Assembly: GCA_045628105.1 (NCBI GenBank)
Contig: JAZQOX010000015.1
Coordinates: 1 to 22,188, forward strand
Reading direction: 5' to 3'
Length of the DNA: 22,188 bases
From: UMGS1781 sp045628105
GTDB taxonomy: Bacteria > Bacillota > Clostridia > TANB77 > CAG-508
The notes under the pieces are model-generated. The model saw nothing but the letters and a program-made list of their open reading frames with translations, was not told where the DNA came from and ran no database searches. Position numbers and translations under genes: made by a program. This document shows positions 16,415 to 22,188 of this stretch, piece after piece. Numbering within the stretch: position 1 is the first letter of the stretch; each line of letters starts with the position of its first letter.

Positions 16415-16443
16415 ATTATCCTATAAAATCGAAAAAAAAACAA
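16415..16443 (-). promoter_or_regulatory. Probable sigma-A promoter of the coupling ATPase
   Basis: On the minus strand, TTGTTT (16443-16438) and GATAAT (16420-16415) are 17 bases apart. Transcription would begin near 16408, next to the in-frame ATG at 16406. That favours the downstream TTG with its GGAGG as the true start. Confidence 0.5.
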
Positions 16444-16521
16444 GTACTTTTGCGAATTTTATTACAAAAAATACCATAGAATTATGTATAAATCGTTATT
16501 TCATCAAAGGAGGTTAGGTAA

Positions 16522-18087
16522 TTGAAAAAAAAAGGCCGAAGTTTTATAAATGGAATTTTTATTTTAATGATTTCTCAACTTATAATTAAAACAACAGGTT
16601 TAGTATATAAAATTTTTCTTACTAATAAAGAAGGTTTTGGAGATTCCGGAAATGCAATATTGTCTGCGGGATTTCAGGTATATAGTTTGTTTTTAGCAAT
16701 AACTTCTATTGGCATACCAAATGCAATATCACAGTTGATTTCTTCTAAGGTTGCTATGGGTGATAATAGAGGAGCATATAGAGTTTTTAAAATTGCGATT
16801 TCAATATTTGGAATTATAGGATTTACGGGAACAACTATATTATTTTTGGGTGCAAATAAAATTGCAAATCAATACTTGGGAATTCCTGATTCGGAATTTA
16901 CAATAATGGCTTTGGCGCCTTCAATTTTTATTGTTGCTATTTCGTCAGTGCTGAGGGGGTACTTTAATGGCATTGAAATGGTAAATATAACAGCACATTC
17001 ACAATCAATAGAACAAATCTTAAAAACAGTAATAACTATTGCTTTTGTTGAAATTATTGGATATGCATCAAATAGAAATACAAGGCTGATGGTTGCAACA
17101 ACAGCAATAACAACAACAATTGCAACATTTTTTGGCTTTACATACTTATTTATTATATATAAAAAAAATAAGAAGAAAATTTGGAAAGATGTTATTGAAT
17201 CAGCAGGAGTAAAAAGAGAGAGCATAATGAAAATAATAAAAAGTATTGTTTATTTATCTTTACCAATGACAATTACATCATTACTTGCGGCTACAAACAG
17301 AACAATTGATGCATTGACAATAGTTAGAACAATGAGCCAATATATGCCTGCAGAACAGGCAAAAATTCAGTATGGAATTTTAACGGGAAAAGTTGAAAGC
17401 TTGGTTGTTTTACCATATTCGTTTAATGTTGCATTTTCTATAAGTTTAATACCAACAATTGCTGCAGCAAATGCAAGAAAAAATATGGATTGTGCTACAA
17501 AGAAAATTAACTTCTCAATACTGGCCACGGTTTTAATTGCCTTACCATGTATGGGAATATTTATATCTTTCGCTGAGCAAATTTTGAAATTTTTATTTCC
17601 AAATGCATATCTTGGAAAAGAAATGTTAAAACTATCTTCAGTAAGCATTATATTTGTTGCTATTACGCAAACTATTGGCGGAATATTACAGGGATTAAAA
17701 AAAGTAAAGGAACCAGCTATAGCAATAGGGCTTGGAACAATGGTAAAAATTATTCTTAATTACGTATTAATACCAATAAAAAAACTAAATATTTATGGTG
17801 CAATTATTGCAACAATTGTTGGACATATTGTTACATTTGTAGTAAGTGTTTACTATTTTAGAAAATATCTAATATTAAAAATAGATTTAAAAAATATTAC
17901 TTTAAAACCTGCTATTGCTACTATAATTATGATTTTTGGAGCTATAGAATTATACAAATTAAATTTAATAAAATCTCCAAATATTAATTTAATAATTTCA
18001 CTTTCATTTGGATTTTTAATGTATATTTTTTCTATAATAATATTAAGAATATTCCCTATTAGAGGTGATAATAACGCTAATTTATGA
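16522..18087 (+). CDS. MOP-family lipid flippase (SpoVB/YtgP-like)
   Basis: A 521-residue polytopic membrane protein with about 14 helices, of the MOP exporter superfamily that flips undecaprenyl-linked wall precursors or polysaccharide units. Marks are the N-terminal FINGIFILMISQLIIKTTGLVYKI helix, the GIPNAISQLIS segment, RGYFNG (the RGYFQG motif of YtgP/SpoVB proteins), and a second-half TQTIGGILQGLKKVKEPA repeat. SpoVB (spore cortex) and YtgP/MurJ (vegetative lipid II flipping) cannot be separated here, since both are about this length. The start is TTG with a near-perfect AAAGGAGG at 16506-16513, eight bases upstream. It is divergent from the coupling-ATPase gene. I see no clear terminator after it. 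Confidence 0.85.
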   Translation: MKKKGRSFINGIFILMISQLIIKTTGLVYKIFLTNKEGFGDSGNAILSAGFQVYSLFLAITSIGIPNAISQLISSKVAMGDNRGAYRVFKIAISIFGIIGFTGTTILFLGANKIANQYLGIPDSEFTIMALAPSIFIVAISSVLRGYFNGIEMVNITAHSQSIEQILKTVITIAFVEIIGYASNRNTRLMVATTAITTTIATFFGFTYLFIIYKKNKKKIWKDVIESAGVKRESIMKIIKSIVYLSLPMTITSLLAATNRTIDALTIVRTMSQYMPAEQAKIQYGILTGKVESLVVLPYSFNVAFSISLIPTIAAANARKNMDCATKKINFSILATVLIALPCMGIFISFAEQILKFLFPNAYLGKEMLKLSSVSIIFVAITQTIGGILQGLKKVKEPAIAIGLGTMVKIILNYVLIPIKKLNIYGAIIATIVGHIVTFVVSVYYFRKYLILKIDLKNITLKPAIATIIMIFGAIELYKLNLIKSPNINLIISLSFGFLMYIFSIIILRIFPIRGDNNANL

Positions 18088-18207
18088 ACAAAACATACAA
18101 AAAACAGAAAACACGAAAACCTTATAAATAGCGGACTACAGAACACAAACAGATGAAAAGCTTGATTTTTAAAGAAAAAAAAGAAGGATTTTATCTAAAT
18201 ATGGCGA

Positions 18208-18242
18208 ATTTACTAAATAGTAGACGTTACTCTACAGTAAAT
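18208..18242 (+). other. Interrupted hairpin in the hup leader
   Basis: Two nested inverted repeats lie just before the hup ribosome site. ATTTACT (18208-18214) pairs with AGTAAAT (18236-18242), and GTAGA (18220-18224) pairs with TCTAC (18231-18235). There is a 5-nt bulge on the left arm and a 6-nt loop. It lies in the 182-base gap between the flippase and hup, which holds no other gene. It could be an RNA structure controlling HU synthesis, an operator, or part of a promoter that I could not place. Confidence 0.4.
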
Positions 18243-18269
18243 ACAAAACTTTATAGGAGGTAGTTTTAA

Positions 18270-18548
18270 ATGAACAAAGCTGAATTAATCGCAGCAATAG
18301 CTGCAAAAACAGGAGATACTAAAAAAGGAGCTGAAGCATCTTTGAATGCATTTGTTGACGTAGTAACAGAAGCATTAGTTGAAGGAGATAAAGTTCAATT
18401 AGTTGGATTTGGTTCTTTTGAAGTTAGAAAAAGAGCAGCTAGAAAAGGTAGAAACCCACAGACAAAAGAAGAAATCAAAATACCTGCATCAAAAGCTCCA
18501 GTATTCAAAGCTGGTAAAGCTTTAAAAGATTTAGTAAACAAAAAATAA
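18270..18548 (+). CDS. hup: HU-family DNA-binding protein
   Basis: Histone-like nucleoid protein that binds and bends DNA as a dimer. At 92 residues it is full length, with the HU signature GFGSFEVRKRAARKGRNPQT (arm region) and the closing PVFKAGKALKDLVN. The N-terminal helices (MNKAELIAAIAAKTG) form the dimer core. It has a strong ATAGGAGG ribosome site and its own terminator, so it is probably monocistronic. Codon use is richer in GCT/GCA/GAA than its neighbours, as expected for a highly expressed protein. It cannot be told from IHF by sequence alone, but a single homodimeric HU is the norm in Bacillota. Confidence 0.96.
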   Translation: MNKAELIAAIAAKTGDTKKGAEASLNAFVDVVTEALVEGDKVQLVGFGSFEVRKRAARKGRNPQTKEEIKIPASKAPVFKAGKALKDLVNKK

Positions 18549-18565
18549 AGTTTATATAAATTAAG

Positions 18566-18595
18566 AAGGTGACCTAAATCTAGGTGACCTTTTTT
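18566..18595 (+). terminator. Terminator after hup
   Basis: AAGGTGACCTA (18566-18576) pairs with TAGGTGACCTT (18581-18591), except for one central G-G mismatch, around a 4-nt loop. T's run on to 18595. The arms also form direct copies of AGGTGACCT. Confidence 0.8.
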
Positions 18596-18629
18596 ATTAT
18601 TATTCAAAAGATTTTAGGAGAGAAAATAA

Positions 18630-18908
18630 ATGGAATATATTGAATATATAGTTGGATATTTATTAGGAATTAATTTAGTTACGTTTCTTGCTATGTTTAT
18701 AGATAAAAGAAAAGCAAAAAAAGGTAGTAGAAGAATACCAGAAAAAACATTGTTTACACTGGTTATGCTTGGAGGCGGAATTGGTGGAATTGCAGGAATG
18801 TATACTTTTAGACATAAAACAAAAAAAATAAGATTTATTATTGGCTTCCCGGCAATATTAATTATAGAAGTTGTTGCAGCAATTGCAATTATTACATCAA
18901 ATTTTTAA
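18630..18908 (+). CDS. DUF1294 family small membrane protein
   Basis: A 92-residue membrane protein with three hydrophobic stretches (about 5-23, 42-60 and 70-90). The DUF1294 pattern is visible: N15, then DKRKAKKGSRRIPEKTL (25-41), GGGIGGIAGMYTFRHKTKK and a final helix. The basic loop and RHKTKK segment should be cytoplasmic. The family's function is unknown, although members are sometimes fused to cold-shock or HIT domains in other bacteria. ATG behind TTAGGAGAG, 35 bases after the hup terminator. It stands alone, with no partner in the same direction closer than glyS. Confidence 0.85.
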   Translation: MEYIEYIVGYLLGINLVTFLAMFIDKRKAKKGSRRIPEKTLFTLVMLGGGIGGIAGMYTFRHKTKKIRFIIGFPAILIIEVVAAIAIITSNF

Positions 18909-19120
18909 CCAATAAAAACGCTGTACACATAAAATGTAACAATAAATAAAAAATACAAAACATATAGACAAAAAAACATAAAATGACAAAAATAGACAAA
19001 ATATGAAAACCAATAAAATGAATTATTCACAAAGTTATCCACAGTTTCCACAACCTAAAAACAAAAACACAACAAGATAACATAAAATAAAAAACACCTC
19101 AAACAAAACACCGTATAAAA
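18909..19120 (+). repeat. A-rich non-coding tract with short direct repeats
   Basis: The 280-base gap between the DUF1294 gene and glyS starts with a strongly strand-asymmetric tract. At 18961-19020, 39 of 60 bases are A and 9 are T on the + strand. The short motif (C/A)ATAAAAT(G/A) occurs at 18928, 18977, 19012 and 19081. ATAGACAAAA occurs at 18964 and 18992. No open frame, terminator or T-box is visible. DnaA-box-like sites lie inside it at 19023-19053. Confidence 0.5.
19023..19053 (+). promoter_or_regulatory. DnaA-box cluster
   Basis: Three same-strand sites follow closely: TTATTCACA (19023-19031), TTATCCACA (19035-19043, a perfect match to the DnaA-box consensus) and GTTTCCACA (19044-19052, two mismatches). 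Two further near-matches lie on the other strand. TTATCCATA is read from 19131-19123 and TTATCAACA from 19189-19181, each one base from TTATCCACA. Binding by DnaA is inferred from the motif. No dnaA or dnaN gene is in the window. Confidence 0.65.
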
Positions 19121-19134
19121 TTTATGGATAAGTA

Positions 19135-19163
19135 TTGATAAATAAGTAAAAATAATGTAAAAT
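19135..19163 (+). promoter_or_regulatory. Sigma-A promoter of glyS
   Basis: TTGATA (19135-19140) and TAAAAT (19158-19163) are 17 bases apart. The transcript would start near 19170, about 20 bases before the glyS ATG, which leaves no room for a T-box leader. A near-consensus DnaA box on the minus strand ends four bases upstream of the -35. Confidence 0.65.
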
Positions 19164-19191
19164 AGAAAAATAATGAAAGGTGTTGATAAAG

Positions 19192-20580
19192 ATGAAAGAA
19201 AAATCAATGGACAAAATAGTTAATTTATGTAAAAATAGAGGATATATATATCCAGGCTCAGAAATATATGGAGGACTTGCTAATTCATGGGATTACGGTC
19301 CAATAGGAGCAGAGCTTAAAAAAAATATTAAGGATATGTGGTGGAAAAAATTTATTAGAGAATCAAAATATAATGTTGGTATTGATGCTGCAATTATAAT
19401 GAATCCAGAAGTTTGGGTTACAACAGGACATGTTGGAGGATTTAGCGATCCACTTATTGATTGTAAATCTTGCAAAACAAGACATAGAGCAGATAAGCTA
19501 ATTGAAGAATGGGGATTCCAAAATGGAAAAGATATTTCTGGATTAGATGGATGGACAAATGAACAATTAGTTGCATATATTAATGAAAATAAAATACCAT
19601 GTCCAGAATGTGGAAAAGTAGACTTCACAGAAATTCGTAAGTTTAATTTAATGTTTAAAACATTTATGGGTGTTACAGAAGACGCAAAATCAGAAGTATA
19701 TTTAAGACCAGAAACAGCACAAGGAATGTTCGTTAACTTTAAAAATGTTCAAAGAACGACAAGAAGAAAATTGCCAATGGGTATTGGACAAATGGGACGT
19801 TCATTTAGAAATGAAATAACACCAGGTAATTTTATATTCAGAACGAGAGAGTTTGAACAAATGGAATTAGAATTTTTCTGCAAACCAGGAACAGACATGG
19901 AATGGTATGAATATTGGAAAAATTTCTGCAAGAATTGGTTAATTAGTATAGGAATAAAAGAAGAAAACTTAAGAATGAGAGAACACTCAAAAGAAGAGTT
20001 ATCATTCTATAGTAAAGGAACAACAGATATAGAGTATTTATTCCCATTTGGATGGGGAGAATTGTGGGGGATTGCAGATAGAACTGATTACGATTTATCA
20101 AGACATATGGAAGCATCAAAATCAGATTTAACATATCTGGATCCTGAAACAAACGAAAAATACGTACCATACTGTGTAGAACCAGCGGTTGGTGTTGATA
20201 GAATTTTCTTAACAGTAATGTGTGATGCTTATGATGAAGAAGAGATTACAGAAGGAGATGTAAGAACTGTATTACATTTACATCCAGCACTTGCACCATA
20301 CAAAGTTGCAGTATTACCACTTTCAAAAAAATTAAGTCCAAAGGCAGAAGAAATATTTGCAAGGTTATCAAAGAAATATATGTGTGAATATGATGAAGCT
20401 GGAAGTATTGCAAAGAGATATAGAAGAGAGGATGAAATTGGAACACCATATTGCATAACAGTTGACTTTGAAACTGAAAATGATAATTCTGTAACAATAA
20501 GACATAGAGATACAATGGAACAAGTTAGAGTTAAAATAGACGAATTAGAAAAATGGATAGACGAAAAATTAGAATTTTAA
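19192..20580 (+). CDS. glyS: Glycyl-tRNA synthetase, dimeric single-chain type
   Basis: Class II synthetase that charges tRNA-Gly. It is the alpha2 (eukaryote-like, GlyQS) form and not the two-gene alpha2-beta2 form. Visible parts are an N-terminal GYIYPGSEIYGG-type opening and a zinc-binding insertion with C91, C94, C137 and C140. Motif 2 is FRNEITP followed by RTREFEQMELEFF (205-229). Motif 3 is around GVDRIFLT. The anticodon-binding domain begins near LAPYKVAVLPL. I chose the ATG at 19192, with GAAAGGTG at 19175-19182 as ribosome site. The upstream in-frame GTG at 19180 overlaps that site. This gives 462 residues, usual for the family. It has its own promoter and terminator. Confidence 0.96.
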   Translation: MKEKSMDKIVNLCKNRGYIYPGSEIYGGLANSWDYGPIGAELKKNIKDMWWKKFIRESKYNVGIDAAIIMNPEVWVTTGHVGGFSDPLIDCKSCKTRHRADKLIEEWGFQNGKDISGLDGWTNEQLVAYINENKIPCPECGKVDFTEIRKFNLMFKTFMGVTEDAKSEVYLRPETAQGMFVNFKNVQRTTRRKLPMGIGQMGRSFRNEITPGNFIFRTREFEQMELEFFCKPGTDMEWYEYWKNFCKNWLISIGIKEENLRMREHSKEELSFYSKGTTDIEYLFPFGWGELWGIADRTDYDLSRHMEASKSDLTYLDPETNEKYVPYCVEPAVGVDRIFLTVMCDAYDEEEITEGDVRTVLHLHPALAPYKVAVLPLSKKLSPKAEEIFARLSKKYMCEYDEAGSIAKRYRREDEIGTPYCITVDFETENDNSVTIRHRDTMEQVRVKIDELEKWIDEKLEF

Positions 20581-20601
20581 TTAAGATAAAATAAGAATGT
20601 T

Positions 20602-20644
20602 AAATTCAAGAGATAAAAAGATATTTGTCTCTTGAATTTTTTTT
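20602..20644 (+). terminator. Terminator after glyS
   Basis: A 16-base-pair stem (20602-20617 with 20624-20639, one G-T wobble) around a 6-nt loop is followed by a run of T's to 20644. Confidence 0.92.
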
Positions 20645-20732
20645 ACAAATATGATATTAATGTATGCGTAATTAGGAGAATTACTCTTGTACTAATGATG
20701 AAAAAATAAAGTAAAAAAAATTAAAAAAGGTA

Positions 20733-20762
20733 TTGACTTTTGAAAAAATTATAGTATATAAT
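20733..20762 (+). promoter_or_regulatory. Sigma-A promoter of recA
   Basis: TTGACT (20733-20738) and TATAAT (20757-20762) are 18 bases apart. Transcription should start near 20769, within a palindrome (20768-20781) that may be its operator. The recA ATG is 38 bases after the -10. Confidence 0.85.
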
Positions 20763-20767
20763 ACTAC

Positions 20768-20781
20768 CAAACAAAGGTTTG
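20768..20781 (+). promoter_or_regulatory. Palindrome at recA start site, SOS-box-like operator
   Basis: CAAAC-AAAG-GTTTG is a 5-4-5 inverted repeat covering the expected transcription start. The Gram-positive LexA (DinR) site is CGAAC-N4-GTTCG. This one has the same length and spacing but A/T where the classical box has the second-position G and its mirror C. It is either a diverged LexA site or the site of another regulator. Confidence 0.5.
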
Positions 20782-20800
20782 AAAAAATAGGAGGATTTTT

Positions 20801-21868
20801 ATGGGTACAGATAATTCAGAGAAGAGAAAAGCATTAGAAGCAGCATTAGGTCAAATTGAAAAACAATTTGGTAAAGGTTCAATAATGAAACTTGGAGAAT
20901 ATAAAGCTATGGAAGTTGAAGCAATTCCAACAGGAGCATTAAGTTTGGATATTGCATTGGGAATTGGAGGAATTCCTAGAGGAAGAATAATAGAAATATT
21001 TGGGCCAGAATCTTCAGGTAAAACAACACTTGCATTACATGCAATTGCTGAGGCTCAAAAAATGGGTGGAGAAGCAGCATTTATAGATGCGGAACATGCT
21101 TTAGATCCAATATATGCAAAACATTTAGGGGTTGATATAGACAATTTAATAGTTTCACAACCAGATACAGGGGAACAAGCATTAGAAATAGCAGAAGCTT
21201 TAACAAGAAGTGGTGCCATAGATGTAATAGTTGTTGACTCTGTTGCAGCTCTTGTTCCAAAAGCTGAAATAGATGGTGACATGGGAGATTCACATGTTGG
21301 CTTACAAGCAAGACTTATGTCTCAAGCTTTAAGAAAATTAGCTGGAGTAATTAACAAATCTAAAACAGTTATTATATTTATTAACCAATTAAGAGAAAAA
21401 GTTGGTATTATGTTTGGAAATCCTGAAACAACTCCAGGTGGAAGAGCATTAAAATTCTATTCATCAGTTAGATTAGACATTAGAAAAATTGAAAACATAA
21501 AAACAGATGGTGAAGTTACAGGTGCAAGAGCAAGAGTTAAAGTTATAAAGAACAAAGTTGCACCACCATTTAGAGAAGCTGAATTTGATATAGTATATGG
21601 CAAAGGTATTTCTAAAGAGGGAAACATTGTAGATTTAGCAGTTAATTTGAATCTAATTGAAAAATCAGGAGCATGGTTCAGTTATAATGGAAGTAAAATT
21701 GGACAAGGAAGAGAAAACGCAAAACAATTTATTAAAGATAACAAAGCTATTGCAAAAGAATTAGAAGAAAAAATTAGAGAAAACTTTAGACAAGCTTTTG
21801 AAAAAAGCCTAGCAGATGATGAACCACAAGAATCAGACCCAGAGGAAGAAATTGAACCAGAAGAATAA
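20801..21868 (+). CDS. recA: Recombinase RecA
   Basis: Strand-exchange ATPase that forms filaments on single-stranded DNA for homologous recombination and triggers LexA self-cleavage. Motifs are complete: Walker A GPESSGKT (68-75), the catalytic glutamate E98 in DAEHALDP, Walker B VIVVDS (142-147), loop 1 around EIDGDMGDSHVG, and loop 2 INQLREKVGIMFGNPETTPGG (194-214). The C-terminus ends in an acidic tail (SDPEEEIEPEE), as usual for RecA self-regulation. It has 355 residues. AGGAGG stands nine bases before the ATG. It has its own promoter with a palindrome at the start site. recX follows beyond a long hairpin. Confidence 0.98.
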   Translation: MGTDNSEKRKALEAALGQIEKQFGKGSIMKLGEYKAMEVEAIPTGALSLDIALGIGGIPRGRIIEIFGPESSGKTTLALHAIAEAQKMGGEAAFIDAEHALDPIYAKHLGVDIDNLIVSQPDTGEQALEIAEALTRSGAIDVIVVDSVAALVPKAEIDGDMGDSHVGLQARLMSQALRKLAGVINKSKTVIIFINQLREKVGIMFGNPETTPGGRALKFYSSVRLDIRKIENIKTDGEVTGARARVKVIKNKVAPPFREAEFDIVYGKGISKEGNIVDLAVNLNLIEKSGAWFSYNGSKIGQGRENAKQFIKDNKAIAKELEEKIRENFRQAFEKSLADDEPQESDPEEEIEPEE

Positions 21869-21890
21869 ATAAAAATAATATAAAATTAGT

Positions 21891-21962
21891 ATATTAACTT
21901 TTTAATAAAATGATACTTGGCTATGGAGCTAGGGTTAGTTTTAATAAAAAGTTAATATTTTT
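21891..21962 (+). terminator. Long hairpin between recA and recX
   Basis: The arms 21891-21904 and 21945-21958 pair over 14 bases. After one A-A mismatch, another 5 pairs follow (21906-21910 with 21939-21943). The apical region (21911-21938) can itself fold, CTTGGCT with AGCTAGGG-type pairing and some G-T wobbles. T's at 21958-21962 follow. It may be an attenuating terminator that lowers recX expression relative to recA, or a structured RNA element. Confidence 0.6.
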
Positions 21963-21978
21963 AAAGTGGGTAGTATAG

Positions 21979-22188
21979 ATGGATGAGATAGAAGAATTTG
22001 ATAATTTGAAAACTAAAGTTTTAAAATATGTTATTTATAAAAAGAGAAGTGAAGCAGAAATAAGACAAAAATTTGCGTTAAATGCTGGACAAATGCTAGA
22101 TGATGTTATAGAATACCTAAAAGAAAATGAATATATAAATGACAGTGCATATATAGAAAAAACAATTCAAGAATTTCAAAGACTTAAA
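21979..22188 (+). CDS. recX: RecX-like RecA regulator, 3' end outside window
   Basis: The first 70 codons of a protein that continues past the window. The sequence shows the RecX opening: a lysine-rich first helix (KTKVLKYVIYKKRSEAEIRQ, residues 11-30) with the SEAEIR segment, then a second three-helix repeat with VIEYLKENEYINDSAYIE. RecX proteins are helical-repeat inhibitors that cap or destabilise RecA filaments. The position right after recA supports this. The ATG at 21979 has only a weak site (GTGGG at 21966-21970), so translation may be low, in line with the hairpin before it. With the C-terminal part missing, an assignment to a shorter RecX-like regulator cannot be excluded. Confidence 0.8.
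   Translation, partial: MDEIEEFDNLKTKVLKYVIYKKRSEAEIRQKFALNAGQMLDDVIEYLKENEYINDSAYIEKTIQEFQRLK

Noticed and set aside
13077..16443. Integrated conjugative element or prophage
   Set aside because: No integrase, relaxase, VirB4, excisionase, phage structural gene, tRNA target or flanking direct repeat was found. Base composition looks like that of the neighbours.
16454..16492. Sigma-A promoter for the flippase gene
   Set aside because: Candidate -10 hexamers (TAGAAT, TATAAA) have no -35 at acceptable spacing. The best pairing, TTACAA to TATAAA, is 19 bases apart and was judged too weak.
18928..19089. CRISPR array
   Set aside because: The repeated units are only 9-10 bases, irregularly spaced and A-rich. 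There are no cas genes.
18909..19191. Chromosomal origin oriC
   Set aside because: DnaA-like boxes are present, but there is no dnaA, dnaN or recF, and genes on both sides keep the same orientation instead of diverging as expected at a bidirectional origin. Kept only as a DnaA-box cluster.
18909..19191. T-box riboswitch for glyS
   Set aside because: No conserved T-box sequence or antiterminator/terminator pair is visible, and the promoter lies too close to the ATG.
20668..20684. Small inverted repeat GTAATT-N5-AATTAC upstream of recA
   Set aside because: Only six A/T-rich pairs, common by chance at this base composition, and no clear role relative to the recA promoter.

Overview
The window is a low-GC, AGA/ATA-rich bacterial chromosome segment with a standard code (TAA and TGA stops). 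It uses many TTG/GTG starts and strong GGAGG ribosome binding sites. The gene content (RNase J, split two-gene transketolase, FtsEX with secreted M23 proteins, LspA-RluD, single-chain dimeric-type glycyl-tRNA synthetase, a SpoVB/YtgP-like flippase) points to a Bacillota member, most likely a Clostridia lineage. The species cannot be read from the sequence. All genes but one are on the + strand and most are housekeeping genes.

Layout. 1-1770: RNase J (5' end probably outside the window) and its terminator. 1768-3803: promoter, the two transketolase half-genes and a 67-residue pilin-like membrane peptide. 3852-7891: a clear sigma-A promoter, then ftsE, ftsX and two tandem coiled-coil/M23 exported proteins that are recent-looking paralogues, closed by a strong hairpin. 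7938-13042: an S41 carboxy-terminal processing protease, a polytopic GT-C-like membrane protein, lspA, and two pseudouridine synthases (rluD- and rluB-like), closely packed. 13077-16443: a winged-helix protein resembling the replication-relaxation family and, converging on it across a shared bidirectional terminator, a membrane-anchored VirD4/TraG-like coupling ATPase. No relaxase, integrase or secretion channel lies nearby. 16522-18908: a MOP-family lipid flippase, HU and a DUF1294 membrane protein. 18909-19191: an A-rich non-coding tract with short direct repeats and a cluster of DnaA-box-like sites, including one perfect TTATCCACA, leading into the glyS promoter. 19192-22188: glyS, recA (strong promoter with an overlapping palindrome) and the start of recX, separated from recA by a long hairpin.

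How the parts work together. The 3.8-9.2 kb block is a septal/peripheral wall-remodelling unit. FtsEX is the ATP-driven transmembrane switch, the M23 coiled-coil proteins are its likely periplasm-side effectors, and the S41 protease could trim or turn them over. recA-recX form the recombination/SOS end of the window.

The least explained parts are the orphan coupling-ATPase/winged-helix pair in a core-gene setting, and the DnaA-box cluster away from any dnaA gene. The pair is the best candidate for an undescribed system. No CRISPR, tRNA, rRNA, insertion sequence or prophage was seen.
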